From Marinospirillum alkaliphilum DSM 21637 (GTDB lineage: Bacteria > Pseudomonadota > Gammaproteobacteria > Pseudomonadales > Halomonadaceae): a DNA stretch of 64,000 bases. The translations under genes and the position numbers were made by a program. Below are positions 1 to 8,370 of this stretch, piece by piece. Where the stretch lies: positions 248,001-312,000 of the forward strand of contig NZ_FPJW01000002.1 in the NCBI RefSeq assembly GCF_900119735.1. The letters are read 5' to 3'. Within the stretch, counting starts at the first letter, position 1. Each line of letters opens with the position of its first letter. The notes beneath the pieces were generated by a model. The model was not told the DNA's origin, made no database searches, and saw nothing but the letters and a program-made list of their open reading frames with translations.

Positions 1-35
1 TTCTCTCCAGCCTCGGGTTTTAAAGGAGCCGATGG

Positions 36-2174
36 ATGAGTCTCGATGCAGATCAGGATATTCTGCAGGATTTCCTGGTAGAAGCCGGAGAAATTCTGGA
101 ACAGCTTTCTGAGCAACTGGTTGACCTTGAGCAATCACCCGATGACCCGGAATTGCTTAATGCCATTTTTCGCGGCTTCCATACAGTTAAGGGTGGTGCC
201 GGCTTTTTACAGATCACTCCGCTGGTGGAGTGCTGTCACAACGCCGAGAACGTGTTTGATACCCTGCGCAAAAACCAGCGCCAGGTAACCCCTGAGTTGA
301 TGGATACAGTGCTGAGCGCGCTGGATGCTGTCAACGAGATGTTTGAAACCGTACGCTCCAATGAAATGCCTGAAGCTGCAGATCCTGCACTGATTGATGC
401 GCTTGCCTATTATGCCTTGCCAGAGGATGAGGCCGGTGAAGCGCCGACCGCAACAGCTTCTGCTCCTGCCTCAGAGCCAGCAATTGTAACCTCTGAACCT
501 GTTACTGCAGATGGTGATATCACCGATGCAGAATTTGAAAGTCTACTCAATGCCTTGAGCCCCGAAGATCGCGCTTCGATGGAAGAGCAGCGCCCTGCAG
601 CGACACAGGCTCCGGCAGCAAAAACACCATCTGATGACCTGATCACTGAAGACGAGTTTGAAAACCTGCTGGACCAGTTGCATGGCAAAGGCAAAGGGCC
701 TGGAGCTGCACTAGGTGCTACAAAAGCCTCTGAACCTGCTGCTGCAAAACCTGCAGCAGCAGGCGGTGATGACCTGATCACCGAAGATGAATTTGAAGCC
801 TTGCTGGATCAGTTGCACGGCAAGGGCAAAGGGCCGGGTGCTGGTGAGATCCAGGCTGCAGCACCTGCACCTGCAGCAAAACCTGCACCGCGCCCTGCTG
901 CACCCAAGCCGCCTGCCCCTATCGCACGTGATGATGATGATGACAAGCTGCCTGCCACCCAGTCCAAGGTTCCTGCCAAAAAAGAAGCTGCTGCAGACAA
1001 CACTGTAAGGGTCGATACATCCCGGCTTGACGAGATCATGAACATGGTCGGTGAGTTGGTTCTGGTCCGCAACCGTCTGGTGCGCCTGGGTGCTGACAGC
1101 TCTGACGGTGAGCTGGCCAAGGCGGTAGCAAATCTGGATGTGGTTACGGCAGACTTGCAGACTTCCGTGATGAAAACACGCATGCAACCCATCAAGAAGG
1201 TTTTTGGTCGCTTCCCACGTGTTATTCGTGATCTATCCAGAAAAATGAACAAGGAAATTGTTCTGGAAATGATCGGTGAAGACACGGATCTGGATAAAAA
1301 CCTGGTGGAAGCGCTGGCGGACCCGCTGGTTCATCTGGTGCGCAACTCTGCTGACCATGGCATTGAGCTCCCAGAGGTTCGTGAAAAACGAGGCAAGCCA
1401 CGGGTTGGTACGGTGATCCTGGCTGCAGAGCAGGAGGGTGATCATATTCTGCTGACCATCTCGGATGATGGTGCAGGTATGGATCCTGAAGTGTTAAAGC
1501 GCAAAGCCGTTGAAAAAGGTCAGTTGGACCAGGATGCGGCTGATCGTTTAACTGATCAGGAAGCATTTAACCTGATTTTTGCCGCAGGCCTGTCCACCAA
1601 AGATGAAATTTCTGATGTGTCTGGCCGTGGTGTTGGCATGGATGTGGTCAAGACCAAAATTGCTCAGCTTAATGGCACCATTAATGTCTGGTCCGAGCTG
1701 GGTAAAGGCAGCAAAATCATCATCAAGGTGCCGCTGACGCTGGCAATCATGCCAACCCTGATGATCAAGCTGCAGGATCAGACCTTTGCCTTGCCTCTGG
1801 TTAACGTGAACGAAATTTTCCAGCTGGATATTTCCCGTGCCAACAAGATTGATGGCCAGGAAGTAATTATTATCCGTGAAAGAACACTGCCACTGTTCTA
1901 CCTACGTCGTTGGTTGGTCAGGGATATCACCCGCCGTCAGATCTCCAAAGAAGAACTGAAGGAAGCGCACGTGGTGGTGGTATCCATTGGTAATCAGCAG
2001 GTTGGGTTTGTGGTTGATGACCTGATTGGACAAGAAGAAGTGGTCATCAAACCCTTGGGCACCATGCTGCATGGAACCCCAGGCTTGGCTGGTGCCACGA
2101 TTACCGGTGACGGACGCATTGCCCTGATTCTGGATATTCCGGGGCTGTTAAAGCATTACACAGGCCGTCGCTGA
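36..2174 (+). CDS. cheA: Chemotaxis sensor histidine kinase CheA
   Basis: Cytoplasmic kinase that autophosphorylates in chemoreceptor arrays and passes phosphate to CheY and CheB. The 712-residue protein has an N-terminal HPt domain with the phospho-accepting His49 in FHTVKGGAGF. A long Ala/Pro-rich linker (about 125-320) carries acidic repeats. It is followed by the dimerisation helix (TVRVDTSRLDEIMNMVGEL, about 323), an ATPase domain with the N box HLVRNSADHGIE and the DDGAGMD and GRGVGMD glycine boxes, and a C-terminal CheW-like domain. There is no obvious CheY-binding P2 domain of the E. coli type; the repeat-bearing linker stands in its place. The start at 36 is supported by AAAGGAG seven bases upstream; an ATG at 32 is in another frame. 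cheB follows after 25 bp, so the two are probably co-transcribed. Confidence 0.97.
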   Translation: MSLDADQDILQDFLVEAGEILEQLSEQLVDLEQSPDDPELLNAIFRGFHTVKGGAGFLQITPLVECCHNAENVFDTLRKNQRQVTPELMDTVLSALDAVNEMFETVRSNEMPEAADPALIDALAYYALPEDEAGEAPTATASAPASEPAIVTSEPVTADGDITDAEFESLLNALSPEDRASMEEQRPAATQAPAAKTPSDDLITEDEFENLLDQLHGKGKGPGAALGATKASEPAAAKPAAAGGDDLITEDEFEALLDQLHGKGKGPGAGEIQAAAPAPAAKPAPRPAAPKPPAPIARDDDDDKLPATQSKVPAKKEAAADNTVRVDTSRLDEIMNMVGELVLVRNRLVRLGADSSDGELAKAVANLDVVTADLQTSVMKTRMQPIKKVFGRFPRVIRDLSRKMNKEIVLEMIGEDTDLDKNLVEALADPLVHLVRNSADHGIELPEVREKRGKPRVGTVILAAEQEGDHILLTISDDGAGMDPEVLKRKAVEKGQLDQDAADRLTDQEAFNLIFAAGLSTKDEISDVSGRGVGMDVVKTKIAQLNGTINVWSELGKGSKIIIKVPLTLAIMPTLMIKLQDQTFALPLVNVNEIFQLDISRANKIDGQEVIIIRERTLPLFYLRRWLVRDITRRQISKEELKEAHVVVVSIGNQQVGFVVDDLIGQEEVVIKPLGTMLHGTPGLAGATITGDGRIALILDIPGLLKHYTGRR
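633..842 (+). repeat. Acidic repeat module in the CheA linker
   Basis: Residues 200-224 and 245-269 of CheA are near-identical 25-residue units beginning DDLITEDEFE and ending LHGKGKGPGA, differing only at one Asn/Ala position. A diverged third copy at residues 159-176 (bases 510-563, DGDITDAEFESLLNALSP) lacks the GKGKGPGA tail. The units lie between the HPt and dimerisation domains. In Vibrio the corresponding CheA segment is a localisation domain bound by ParP; assigning that role here is inference from position and from the parP gene nearby. Confidence 0.75.
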
Positions 2175-2199
2175 AGTAGAAAAGGTTTGGGAGACAAGC

Positions 2200-3390
2200 A
2201 TGCCAATCACCGTTCTGGTGGTTGATGACTCAGGTTTTTTTCGCCGCCGCGTTTGTGAGCTGCTTGAAACCGACCCGCGTTTAAAGGCGATAGGAACCGC
2301 CTCAAACGGCAAAGAAGCTGTTGAAAAAACGCTGGAGTTAAAACCTGACGTCATCACAATGGATTATGAAATGCCGGTAATGGACGGCATTTCGGCTGTG
2401 CGAGAAATTATGGCTCGGCAGCCTACGCCTGTTCTGATGTTCTCTTCGTTGACGCATGAAGGTGCAAGGGTAACCCTGGACGCCCTTGAAGCGGGTGCAG
2501 TGGACTATCTGCCAAAGAACTTTGAGGATATTTCCCGCAACACTGAAAAAATGGCACGCGTACTTTGTGAGCGTGTTATCACCGTTGCCAGAAGTCGCGG
2601 AGGTGTTGCTGAGCCAGTCCGTCGGCCGATGTCGAGTGAGTCTTCGGCAGCAACACCGGCTCCGCCGACATCACGTCAGTCTGTGCCGCGTCGAGAGCCG
2701 CTTGCAGACAGAATTGCGGCAAGAAGGGATGAGGCCAGAAAGAATCAGGAACGACAGCAGGCCGAGCGCGCTGCTGCCAAAGCATCGCTGGCCCCGGCAG
2801 TTAAACCGAAAGCGAATCCCCGGCATTTTTCGCTGGTGATGATTGGTACCTCAACGGGTGGGCCGATGGCCTTGCAGACAGTGTTAACGCGTTTGCCAGC
2901 AGACTTTCCTGCCCCTATAGTACTGGTTCAGCACATGCCATCCACCTTTACCGGTGCTTTTGCAGAACGGCTGAACAGCCTCTGCAAGATCCGGGTCAAG
3001 GAAGCCGAAGACGGTGATTTGTTGCGACCAGGTCAGGCATTGTTGGCGCCTGGTGGCAAGCAAATGATGATCGACAAACGCAATGGCGGTTGTGTCCGGA
3101 TTTTGCCGGGTGATGAGCGCTTGAATTACAAGCCCTGCGTGGATGTGACCTTTGGTTCGGCTGCCAAGGTCTACCCCGGCAAAATTCTGGCGGTGGTTCT
3201 GACAGGTATGGGGGCTGATGGGCGTGAAGGCTGCCGCCTGTTGAAGGAAACCCAGTCCGTGGTCTGGGCGCAGGATGAGGCCAGCTCAGTGATTTATGGT
3301 ATGCCCATGGCAGTTGCCAAAGCTGGACTGGCCGATGAAGTTATTAACCTTGCGGATGTGGCCGACAAGTTAATCAGCGATGTCACCTGA
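2200..3390 (+). CDS. cheB: Chemotaxis response regulator, protein-glutamate methylesterase CheB
   Basis: Removes methyl groups from chemoreceptor glutamates and deamidates glutamines, giving adaptation; activated by phosphotransfer from CheA. The receiver domain (about 1-120) has the acidic pair VVDDS and phospho-acceptor Asp55 in TMDYEMP. A charged Ala/Arg-rich linker of about 80 residues (about 125-205) precedes the methylesterase domain. That domain has the catalytic Ser in GTSTGG, the His in VQHMP and the Asp in GMGADG. The linker is long and contains many Arg and Gln residues. The gene lies between cheA and parC, the order seen in Vibrio. Confidence 0.97.
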   Translation: MPITVLVVDDSGFFRRRVCELLETDPRLKAIGTASNGKEAVEKTLELKPDVITMDYEMPVMDGISAVREIMARQPTPVLMFSSLTHEGARVTLDALEAGAVDYLPKNFEDISRNTEKMARVLCERVITVARSRGGVAEPVRRPMSSESSAATPAPPTSRQSVPRREPLADRIAARRDEARKNQERQQAERAAAKASLAPAVKPKANPRHFSLVMIGTSTGGPMALQTVLTRLPADFPAPIVLVQHMPSTFTGAFAERLNSLCKIRVKEAEDGDLLRPGQALLAPGGKQMMIDKRNGGCVRILPGDERLNYKPCVDVTFGSAAKVYPGKILAVVLTGMGADGREGCRLLKETQSVVWAQDEASSVIYGMPMAVAKAGLADEVINLADVADKLISDVT

Positions 3391-3433
3391 TACGGAAAGA
3401 CAACACAGGTGATCAACAGGAGTTGAGACAGGT

Positions 3434-4243
3434 ATGCATGTCTGGGCAGTTGCGAATCAGAAGGGTGGTGTCGGCAAGACCACAACAGCTGTGACCCTCG
3501 GCGGAATTCTTGCCGATCGTGGCCATCAGGTACTGTTGCTGGACCTCGATCCTCATGGATCACTGACCAGCTACTTCAAGTACGACCCTGACAGTGTAGA
3601 TAAGAGTGTTTATGACCTGTTTCAACACAAGCAGGTGCCTGAATCACTACCTGCCAGCCTGCTACTCGATACCGGCCATGACCGCTTGAAACTTATTGCC
3701 GCCTCCACCGCACTGGCTACGCTTGAGCGTCAGATGAGTGGCAAGAGTGGTATGGGATTGGTGGTCGCCAAGTCTCTGGCCCAGCTTTGGAACCGCTTTG
3801 ACTATGTGCTGATTGATAGTCCACCGGTATTGGGGCTATTGATGATTAATGCGCTGGCCGCTTGTGAGCAGTTGATTATTCCGGTGCAAACTGAATTCCT
3901 GGCCATCAAGGGTCTGGAGCGCATGATGCGCACCCTCAAAATGATCAACAAGGCTCGCAAGCAGGCTTTGCCTTATACCGTGGTCCCTACCCTTTATGAT
4001 CGGCGTACCCAGGCATCCATTCAGAGTCTGCGTTTGCTGCGTAATACCTATGGTGATGTGATCTGGCACTCGATGGTGCCGGTGGACACCAAGTTCAGGG
4101 ATGCCAGTGTGGCAGGTATGCCAGCTTCAATGCTGGACCCTCAGAGCCGTGGTGTTCACGCTTATTCTGTTTTATTGAAATTCTTGCAGGAAAAAGAAGC
4201 TGAATTGCGGCGACAAGCTGCACCAGTGAAGGAGGGGGGCTGA
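3434..4243 (+). CDS. parC: ParA-family ATPase ParC, polar positioning of chemotaxis arrays
   Basis: MinD/ParA superfamily ATPase of 269 residues. It has the deviant Walker A motif KGGVGKTT at residues 10-17, the switch segment LLDLDPHGSL near 35-44 and a Walker B-like DYVLIDSPP near 123. It has no N-terminal DNA-binding extension, unlike plasmid ParA. Its place between cheB and a CheW-domain parP gene matches the Vibrio ParC locus, where ParC sets chemotaxis arrays at the cell pole. The stop codon overlaps the parP start by one base (TGATG), indicating translational coupling. A general Soj-type chromosome partition role is less likely because no parB or parS is nearby. Confidence 0.92.
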   Translation: MHVWAVANQKGGVGKTTTAVTLGGILADRGHQVLLLDLDPHGSLTSYFKYDPDSVDKSVYDLFQHKQVPESLPASLLLDTGHDRLKLIAASTALATLERQMSGKSGMGLVVAKSLAQLWNRFDYVLIDSPPVLGLLMINALAACEQLIIPVQTEFLAIKGLERMMRTLKMINKARKQALPYTVVPTLYDRRTQASIQSLRLLRNTYGDVIWHSMVPVDTKFRDASVAGMPASMLDPQSRGVHAYSVLLKFLQEKEAELRRQAAPVKEGG

Positions 4244-5193
4244 TGAGCTGGCATGATACCCCTCAGCAGGCTATTGAGGATTATCTCGAAGCCCTGCTCC
4301 ATGATGATCTGCTTGAAGAGGCACCAGCTCCGGCTGATGTAGCGCCGATGTCCTTGCAACGCGAGGAATCACTGCAGGCTCGCCAACTCAGTGACTCAAT
4401 GGAGCGTGCCCGACAGGCAGCACGGCCTGCTGCTCCGGCTATGCCACTGGAGACTGTTGAACCGGTTCCGCGGGTGATTCTGCCTGATTTGCAGATGCCT
4501 GCAGTTGAGCCAGAAGCAGTTACTGAAGTTGTGATACCTGAACCTGAGGTGTCGGCACCTGAACCGATCGATGTGCCTGAACCGATAAAGGTGCCTGAGG
4601 CTATTGAAACACCAGCAGTACCTGAACCGGTAGCGCCTGTTGTGCAAGATGAGAATAAGCATCCAGCACAACCACCCACACCGCCGGGCTGGAAAAATGG
4701 TCGGCCAGTCTGGGCTCAGGAACGTTTTGAATGCCTGTTGTTTAAAGTGAAGGGACTGACTCTGGCGGTACCCCTGGTTGAGCTGGGAGGCATTATCAAG
4801 ATTGAAAAAGAGCCGACCCCGCTTTTTGGGCAGCCCAGCTGGTTTATTGGCATGCTTCGTTCCAATAATATGAATGTGTGCATGGTGGATACTGCGCAAT
4901 GGGTATTGCCACCGGCGCTGATTGCAAAGAACCCGGAGCCTTACAAACTGATCATCCGTATTCACAACAGTGTATGGGGCTTGTCCTGCAATGAAGTGGA
5001 TCGTTCCATTTCGCTGCAACCAGATCAGGTGCGTTGGCGCACTTCGCTGGGCAAACGCCCCTGGCTGGCGGGTACAGTAATTGATCACATGTGTGCGCTG
5101 ATTGATGTTGCAGCCTTTGACCGCCTGTTGCGTGAGGGGCATGGTGAGCTTGAACCGGCAAATCTAAGTGTATTAAAGGACATGGATGAGTGA
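4243..5193 (+). CDS. parP: CheW-domain protein ParP, ParC partner
   Basis: A 316-residue protein with a Pro/Glu/Val-rich N-terminal half (about 60-150, repeated PEPx and VPEPI units) and a C-terminal CheW-like domain (about 160-300). In Vibrio, ParP links ParC to arrays by binding CheA and chemoreceptors; here that is inferred from the gene order parC-parP-cheW and the one-base overlap with parC. The CheW-like half contains LTLAVPLVELGGIIKIE and ends near an ALIDVAAFDRLL helix. The N-terminal region is compositionally biased and probably disordered. The stop codon lies inside a perfect hairpin that separates it from cheW. Confidence 0.88.
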   Translation: MSWHDTPQQAIEDYLEALLHDDLLEEAPAPADVAPMSLQREESLQARQLSDSMERARQAARPAAPAMPLETVEPVPRVILPDLQMPAVEPEAVTEVVIPEPEVSAPEPIDVPEPIKVPEAIETPAVPEPVAPVVQDENKHPAQPPTPPGWKNGRPVWAQERFECLLFKVKGLTLAVPLVELGGIIKIEKEPTPLFGQPSWFIGMLRSNNMNVCMVDTAQWVLPPALIAKNPEPYKLIIRIHNSVWGLSCNEVDRSISLQPDQVRWRTSLGKRPWLAGTVIDHMCALIDVAAFDRLLREGHGELEPANLSVLKDMDE

Positions 5194-5218
5194 ACAGTGG
5201 CCAGACTGCCACTGTTCA
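5191..5218 (+). other. Hairpin containing the parP stop codon
   Basis: Perfect 11-bp inverted repeat TGAACAGTGGC / GCCACTGTTCA with a 6-base loop. The first three bases of the stem are the parP stop codon. No T-run follows, so it is more likely an RNA processing or stability element, or a weak attenuator between parP and cheW, than a full intrinsic terminator. Confidence 0.6.
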
Positions 5219-5285
5219 TCAGGCCAGCAGTGTATTAGCATAACAACCCATGGGTATTCCCCGAACCGAACTGAAGGATTGAACC

Positions 5286-5774
5286 ATGTCGAGCCCACAA
5301 AAAATTCAGGCTGAAAGCGCTTCCGATCCGGTACTCCAGTATGTGACTTTCCGACTGGCAGAAGAAACCTATGGTATCAATGTGATGATGGTGCAGGAAG
5401 TTCTGCGCTACACAGAGATAGCACCAGTTCCGGGTGCGCCGGACTATGTGTTGGGGATCATCAATCTGCGCGGCAACGTTGTTACGGTCATTGATACCCG
5501 CCAGCGCTTTGGCTTGCCACCCAGTGATGTGTCTGATGCAACACGTATCATGATCATTGAAGCAGAGCAGCAAGTGGTCGGCATTATGGTTGATTCGGTT
5601 GCTGAAGTGGTTTACCTGAAGCAGTCTGAAATTGAAACTGCTCCGAATGTTGGTAACGAAGAAAGTGCCAAGTTTATTCAGGGTGTTTGCAATAAGAACA
5701 ATGAACTGCTGATTCTGGTCGAGCTGAACAAGCTGATGTCAGATGAAGAGTGGTCCGAACTGGCTGCCATCTGA
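5286..5774 (+). CDS. cheW: Chemotaxis coupling protein CheW
   Basis: Adaptor of 162 residues that couples chemoreceptors to CheA in the array. It is a single CheW domain: QYVTFRLAEETYGINVMMVQEVL at the first beta-barrel, the conserved VPGAPDYVLGIINLRG motif near residues 49-62, VIDTRQRFGL, and a C-terminal ELLILVELNKL strand. Length is normal for the family. AAGGA precedes the ATG. It is the last clearly chemotactic gene of the + strand cluster and overlaps the following DUF2802 gene by one base. Confidence 0.97.
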   Translation: MSSPQKIQAESASDPVLQYVTFRLAEETYGINVMMVQEVLRYTEIAPVPGAPDYVLGIINLRGNVVTVIDTRQRFGLPPSDVSDATRIMIIEAEQQVVGIMVDSVAEVVYLKQSEIETAPNVGNEESAKFIQGVCNKNNELLILVELNKLMSDEEWSELAAI

Positions 5775-6220
5775 TGATCTTGCCTTGGTGGTTGCAATTG
5801 TTGGCCCTGGCGGTTGCTTTGCTGGGGCTGATGATGTCGCTGGTCTGCTTTAAACATATCCGCCAGCTACGCAGCCGTTTGACTGATGCCCGCAATGAAA
5901 CCTACCTGCTGGTTAAAGCCTTGCGTAATGAAACCCATGCCATGGGTAGCGGAGCAATAGGTGTTGGTCAGCGGTTGGTAGAAGTCGAAAAGCGCCTTAA
6001 CAATACTGTTGAGCGCCAGATGGAAATAGAGCAGCGTGACCCTGGCAGCCTGCCTTACGCTTATGCCGTGCGCCTGGTGGAAATGGGTGCAACGACTGAA
6101 GATTTGATCAATAACTGTGGTTTGGCGCGAGTGGAAGCTGAGTTGATTACACTGGTGCATTCTGAACTCAAGAAGCAGAAAGAGCAGCCAGTGCGTGAAG
6201 AGCATTACACGCTGAACTGA
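5774..6220 (+). CDS. DUF2802 single-pass membrane protein
   Basis: About 148 residues, matching in position and layout the DUF2802 gene that follows cheW in Vibrio and Pseudomonas. One N-terminal membrane helix (LQLLALAVALLGLMMSLVCF) is followed by a cytoplasmic helical region and a C-terminal segment with YAVRLVEMGATTEDLINNCGL and EAELITLVHSEL, which resembles a small helix-turn-helix fold. I place the start at the ATG at 5774, which overlaps the cheW stop (TGATG); a GTG at 5750 would add eight residues inside cheW. Molecular function is not known; context suggests a motility or array accessory role. Confidence 0.85.
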   Translation: MILPWWLQLLALAVALLGLMMSLVCFKHIRQLRSRLTDARNETYLLVKALRNETHAMGSGAIGVGQRLVEVEKRLNNTVERQMEIEQRDPGSLPYAYAVRLVEMGATTEDLINNCGLARVEAELITLVHSELKKQKEQPVREEHYTLN

Positions 6221-6282
6221 GCCGTTTATGGCTAACTGCTTAAACCTTTTTATCCTGTTGCTTATTTATCCTGCTGCTTAGC

Positions 6283-6339
6283 CCCGCTGTTTTTTTTCTT
6301 CCCTACTGGTTTTTTTCTTCCCCGCCGGTTTTTTTCTTC
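6283..6339 (-). repeat. Three tandem 19-bp A-rich repeats at the 3' end of the FhlB-like gene
   Basis: Units at 6283-6301, 6302-6320 and 6321-6339 are each exactly 19 bp. Read on the minus strand each is GAAGAAAAAAA followed by a GC-rich 8-mer of the type CCGGCGGG. The FhlB-like stop codon (TAG, 6305-6303) exists only because the middle unit has TA where the other units have CG in the + strand reading. Runs of seven or eight A make the segment prone to slippage. Confidence 0.85.
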
Positions 6340-6611
6340 AAGGTATCCAGGTCATAAACAAAAGCCAGTACTTCGGCAATTGCCAGGTACAAGAGCTCGG
6401 GCACCTCATCCCCTAAATCCAGGTGCGCCAGTGCCGCTGCAAGCCCTGGGTCTTCATAAATTGGAACGCCATGCTCTTCAGCCAGCGCCAGAATTCTTTC
6501 TGCGGTCTCTGCACAGCCTTTTGCGGTTAGCCTGGGAGCACCAACTCCATCATATTGTAATGCCACTGCCCTTTTGGGTTTTCTGGGTTGCAGTGGGGTT
6601 AAGCGCATCAT
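6303..6611 (-). CDS. fhlB: FhlB, FlhB C-terminal-domain protein
   Basis: A 102-residue protein resembling the cytoplasmic C-terminal domain of the flagellar export switch FlhB but lacking its membrane part. It has AVALQYDGVGAPRLTAKG, where FlhB has its NPTH-type cleavage strand, and then AERILALAEEHGVPIYEDPGLAAALAHLDLGDEVPELLYLAIAEVLAFVYDL, which is typical of the family (quoted in shorter pieces: VPIYEDPGLA and IPELLY-like VPELLY). The NPTH site is absent, as usual for FhlB. It lies 3 bp after the FliK-like gene on the same strand. Such proteins are thought to take part in export substrate choice. The C-terminus (KKKTGGEEKNQ) is encoded by 19-bp repeats and is probably not conserved. Confidence 0.85.
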   Translation of the reverse strand: MMRLTPLQPRKPKRAVALQYDGVGAPRLTAKGCAETAERILALAEEHGVPIYEDPGLAAALAHLDLGDEVPELLYLAIAEVLAFVYDLDTLKKKTGGEEKNQ

Positions 6612-6614
6612 GGT

Positions 6615-8252
6615 TCAGATCCTGGTATCGATGATGGGTTGATGGCTTGCACTGGCTGTTATGCCTGGCGGCTGGCCAATATGACAATCCACTCGCTCAA
6701 CTTCGGCACCAATGCGGCGTAAACGTGCGGCCAGCACTTCAGTTTCCTTGCTGATTGCGGCATGGGTGCTACTGGACTCCACCCATATGTCTGCCTTGAG
6801 TTCGCTGCCTTGTAATCTCAGGATGGTATGAAGTTTACCCCAGTGCTTCAGGTCAAAACTGAGCCTGACTTCCCAGCTGCGCGTTTTTCGAGCCTGTTCT
6901 TCCCTGGCCGCTTCAGCATCCTTTTCTTCGATCCAGCGACGAATTTCCAGTTGTGCCTGATACCAGTCACCACGGACTGAGTAGGGTAAGTCCAGTTGCA
7001 GCAGCTGGCCTGGCTGTCCACGCTCATGGGTGGCCTGGGTGGCTTGCAGGCTGGTTTGCTGCAAGACCTGCAGACGAGACTCTGCGGCCTGGAGTTGCTG
7101 ATTAATTTGTTGCAAAAGTTGCTGCTGGCGGGGTGGCAGACTATTTCCTAAATAGGCTTGTTGGCGAATCAGTGCACTGGCCAATTGCAGCTGCAGTTTT
7201 AAATCGCCACCCGCTGGGTTGGTCTGAATGCCGCGCGCTAAATTGGCCTCTAACAGCAGTCCGCTATGTGGAATAAACTGCTGCAACTGGTTAGCCGTGG
7301 GTGGTTGTTCACCGCGTGGGATCATTTGCAGCAGCGCTGTTAAGTGCTCTCTTAAGGTCGGCAATAAAGCAGCAGGTTGTGGGCCGATGCTTGGGATTGT
7401 GCCTGGTGTGGCAGTGGCTGCTGCTGGTGTGGAAGGATTATTTGCACTAGTGCCTGGAGTGTTGGCTGGTGCAGTGGGTAATTGACGAACCAGTTGGGCA
7501 AGCTGCTGCAGGGGTTGTTGCAGTGGTGCTTGGCGCGGCAGTGCTTGCCTGAGTTGTGCGCTGGCAGCTTCCAACAAGGTTTGCAGGGATGCTGGTGCTG
7601 CACTACGGCTGTGTGTGCTGCCTGGTTGCGGTGCAGTGATCTGGGCAAGATCAACCAGGCGAGCTGTTTCGGCAGTAAGTAAACGTGCCAGGGGTTCGCT
7701 TTGGGGGCCTGATGTCAGCGCCAGTTGTTGTCCGGCAGGCAAGGGACGATCAGCCTGCAAAAATAAGGTTTGGCCAGTGGATAGTTGAACCTGCACACGG
7801 TAGCCTTCACCCTGAGGTGAGGCCTGACTACTCAAAACCTCGCCACGGAGTACCTGACTTGCTGAAAGCTGCAGTGACTGGCCTGCTGGAAGCTGGAGTT
7901 GCTGGCTGGGTGACTGTTGCAGTGCCTGGTTGGCCAGCTGTTGCAGTGCGGCTGGAAGCAGCAATCGAACATCAACCTGGCCATCTGGGCGCATTTGCAG
8001 CTGTAAAGCCTGTCCGGCAGTTAAGGGGCGGTCTGAGCGCAGTGACAGCTGGTCACCATTACTCAGTTGTACTTCAATACGATACCCCTGGCCCTGGCGT
8101 AGTGGCTCACTACTGATCACCTGGGCCGTTGCGGTTTGACCGGGTGTTAAAGACAGGCGCCCTTCCATTATTTGCAGTGTTCGGTTTGCCTGGCTGGGGT
8201 TGGTGACCGAGGCATCATTGCGTGCTGCAGGGGTCTGAGGCAGGCCTTGCAT
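6615..8252 (-). CDS. FliK-like flagellar hook-length control protein
   Basis: A 545-residue protein when started at the ATG at 8252, which has AGGAGA upstream; longer frames back to 8486 would overlap the ccmA promoter and start. The N-terminal 400 residues are rich in Gln, Leu, Ala and Pro and contain two or three repeated strands of the type GYRVQVQLSxGQ and LxADRPLPAGQ. The C-terminal about 120 residues match the Flg_hook domain, with a LDLPYSVRGDWYQAQLEI strand, FDLKHWGKLHTILRLQG and a hydrophobic VLAARLRRIGAEVERV helix. It is paired with FhlB, and this pair precedes ccm in Pseudomonas as well. It may be a FliK paralogue and not the main hook ruler. Confidence 0.8.
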   Translation of the reverse strand: MQGLPQTPAARNDASVTNPSQANRTLQIMEGRLSLTPGQTATAQVISSEPLRQGQGYRIEVQLSNGDQLSLRSDRPLTAGQALQLQMRPDGQVDVRLLLPAALQQLANQALQQSPSQQLQLPAGQSLQLSASQVLRGEVLSSQASPQGEGYRVQVQLSTGQTLFLQADRPLPAGQQLALTSGPQSEPLARLLTAETARLVDLAQITAPQPGSTHSRSAAPASLQTLLEAASAQLRQALPRQAPLQQPLQQLAQLVRQLPTAPANTPGTSANNPSTPAAATATPGTIPSIGPQPAALLPTLREHLTALLQMIPRGEQPPTANQLQQFIPHSGLLLEANLARGIQTNPAGGDLKLQLQLASALIRQQAYLGNSLPPRQQQLLQQINQQLQAAESRLQVLQQTSLQATQATHERGQPGQLLQLDLPYSVRGDWYQAQLEIRRWIEEKDAEAAREEQARKTRSWEVRLSFDLKHWGKLHTILRLQGSELKADIWVESSSTHAAISKETEVLAARLRRIGAEVERVDCHIGQPPGITASASHQPIIDTRI

Positions 8253-8370
8253 GAGGGTCGGTCTCCTGTTGTTGTCATCAGTCGGGCTGATGCATCCGGT
8301 GGCGGTCCAGGCTGGATCATAGTAAAGTGTGGCTTCCTTTTGAACCGCATTTTTGTAAGGTTTAACCGTC

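Noticed and set aside
3434-4243. Chromosomal ParA/Soj for origin segregation
   Set aside because: The chemotaxis context and coupled parP fit ParC; no parB or parS is near.
8253-8370. Defined promoters between the FliK-like gene and ccmA
   Set aside because: Promoters must exist for the divergent genes, but I could not find convincing -35/-10 pairs or an FNR/Anr-type box.
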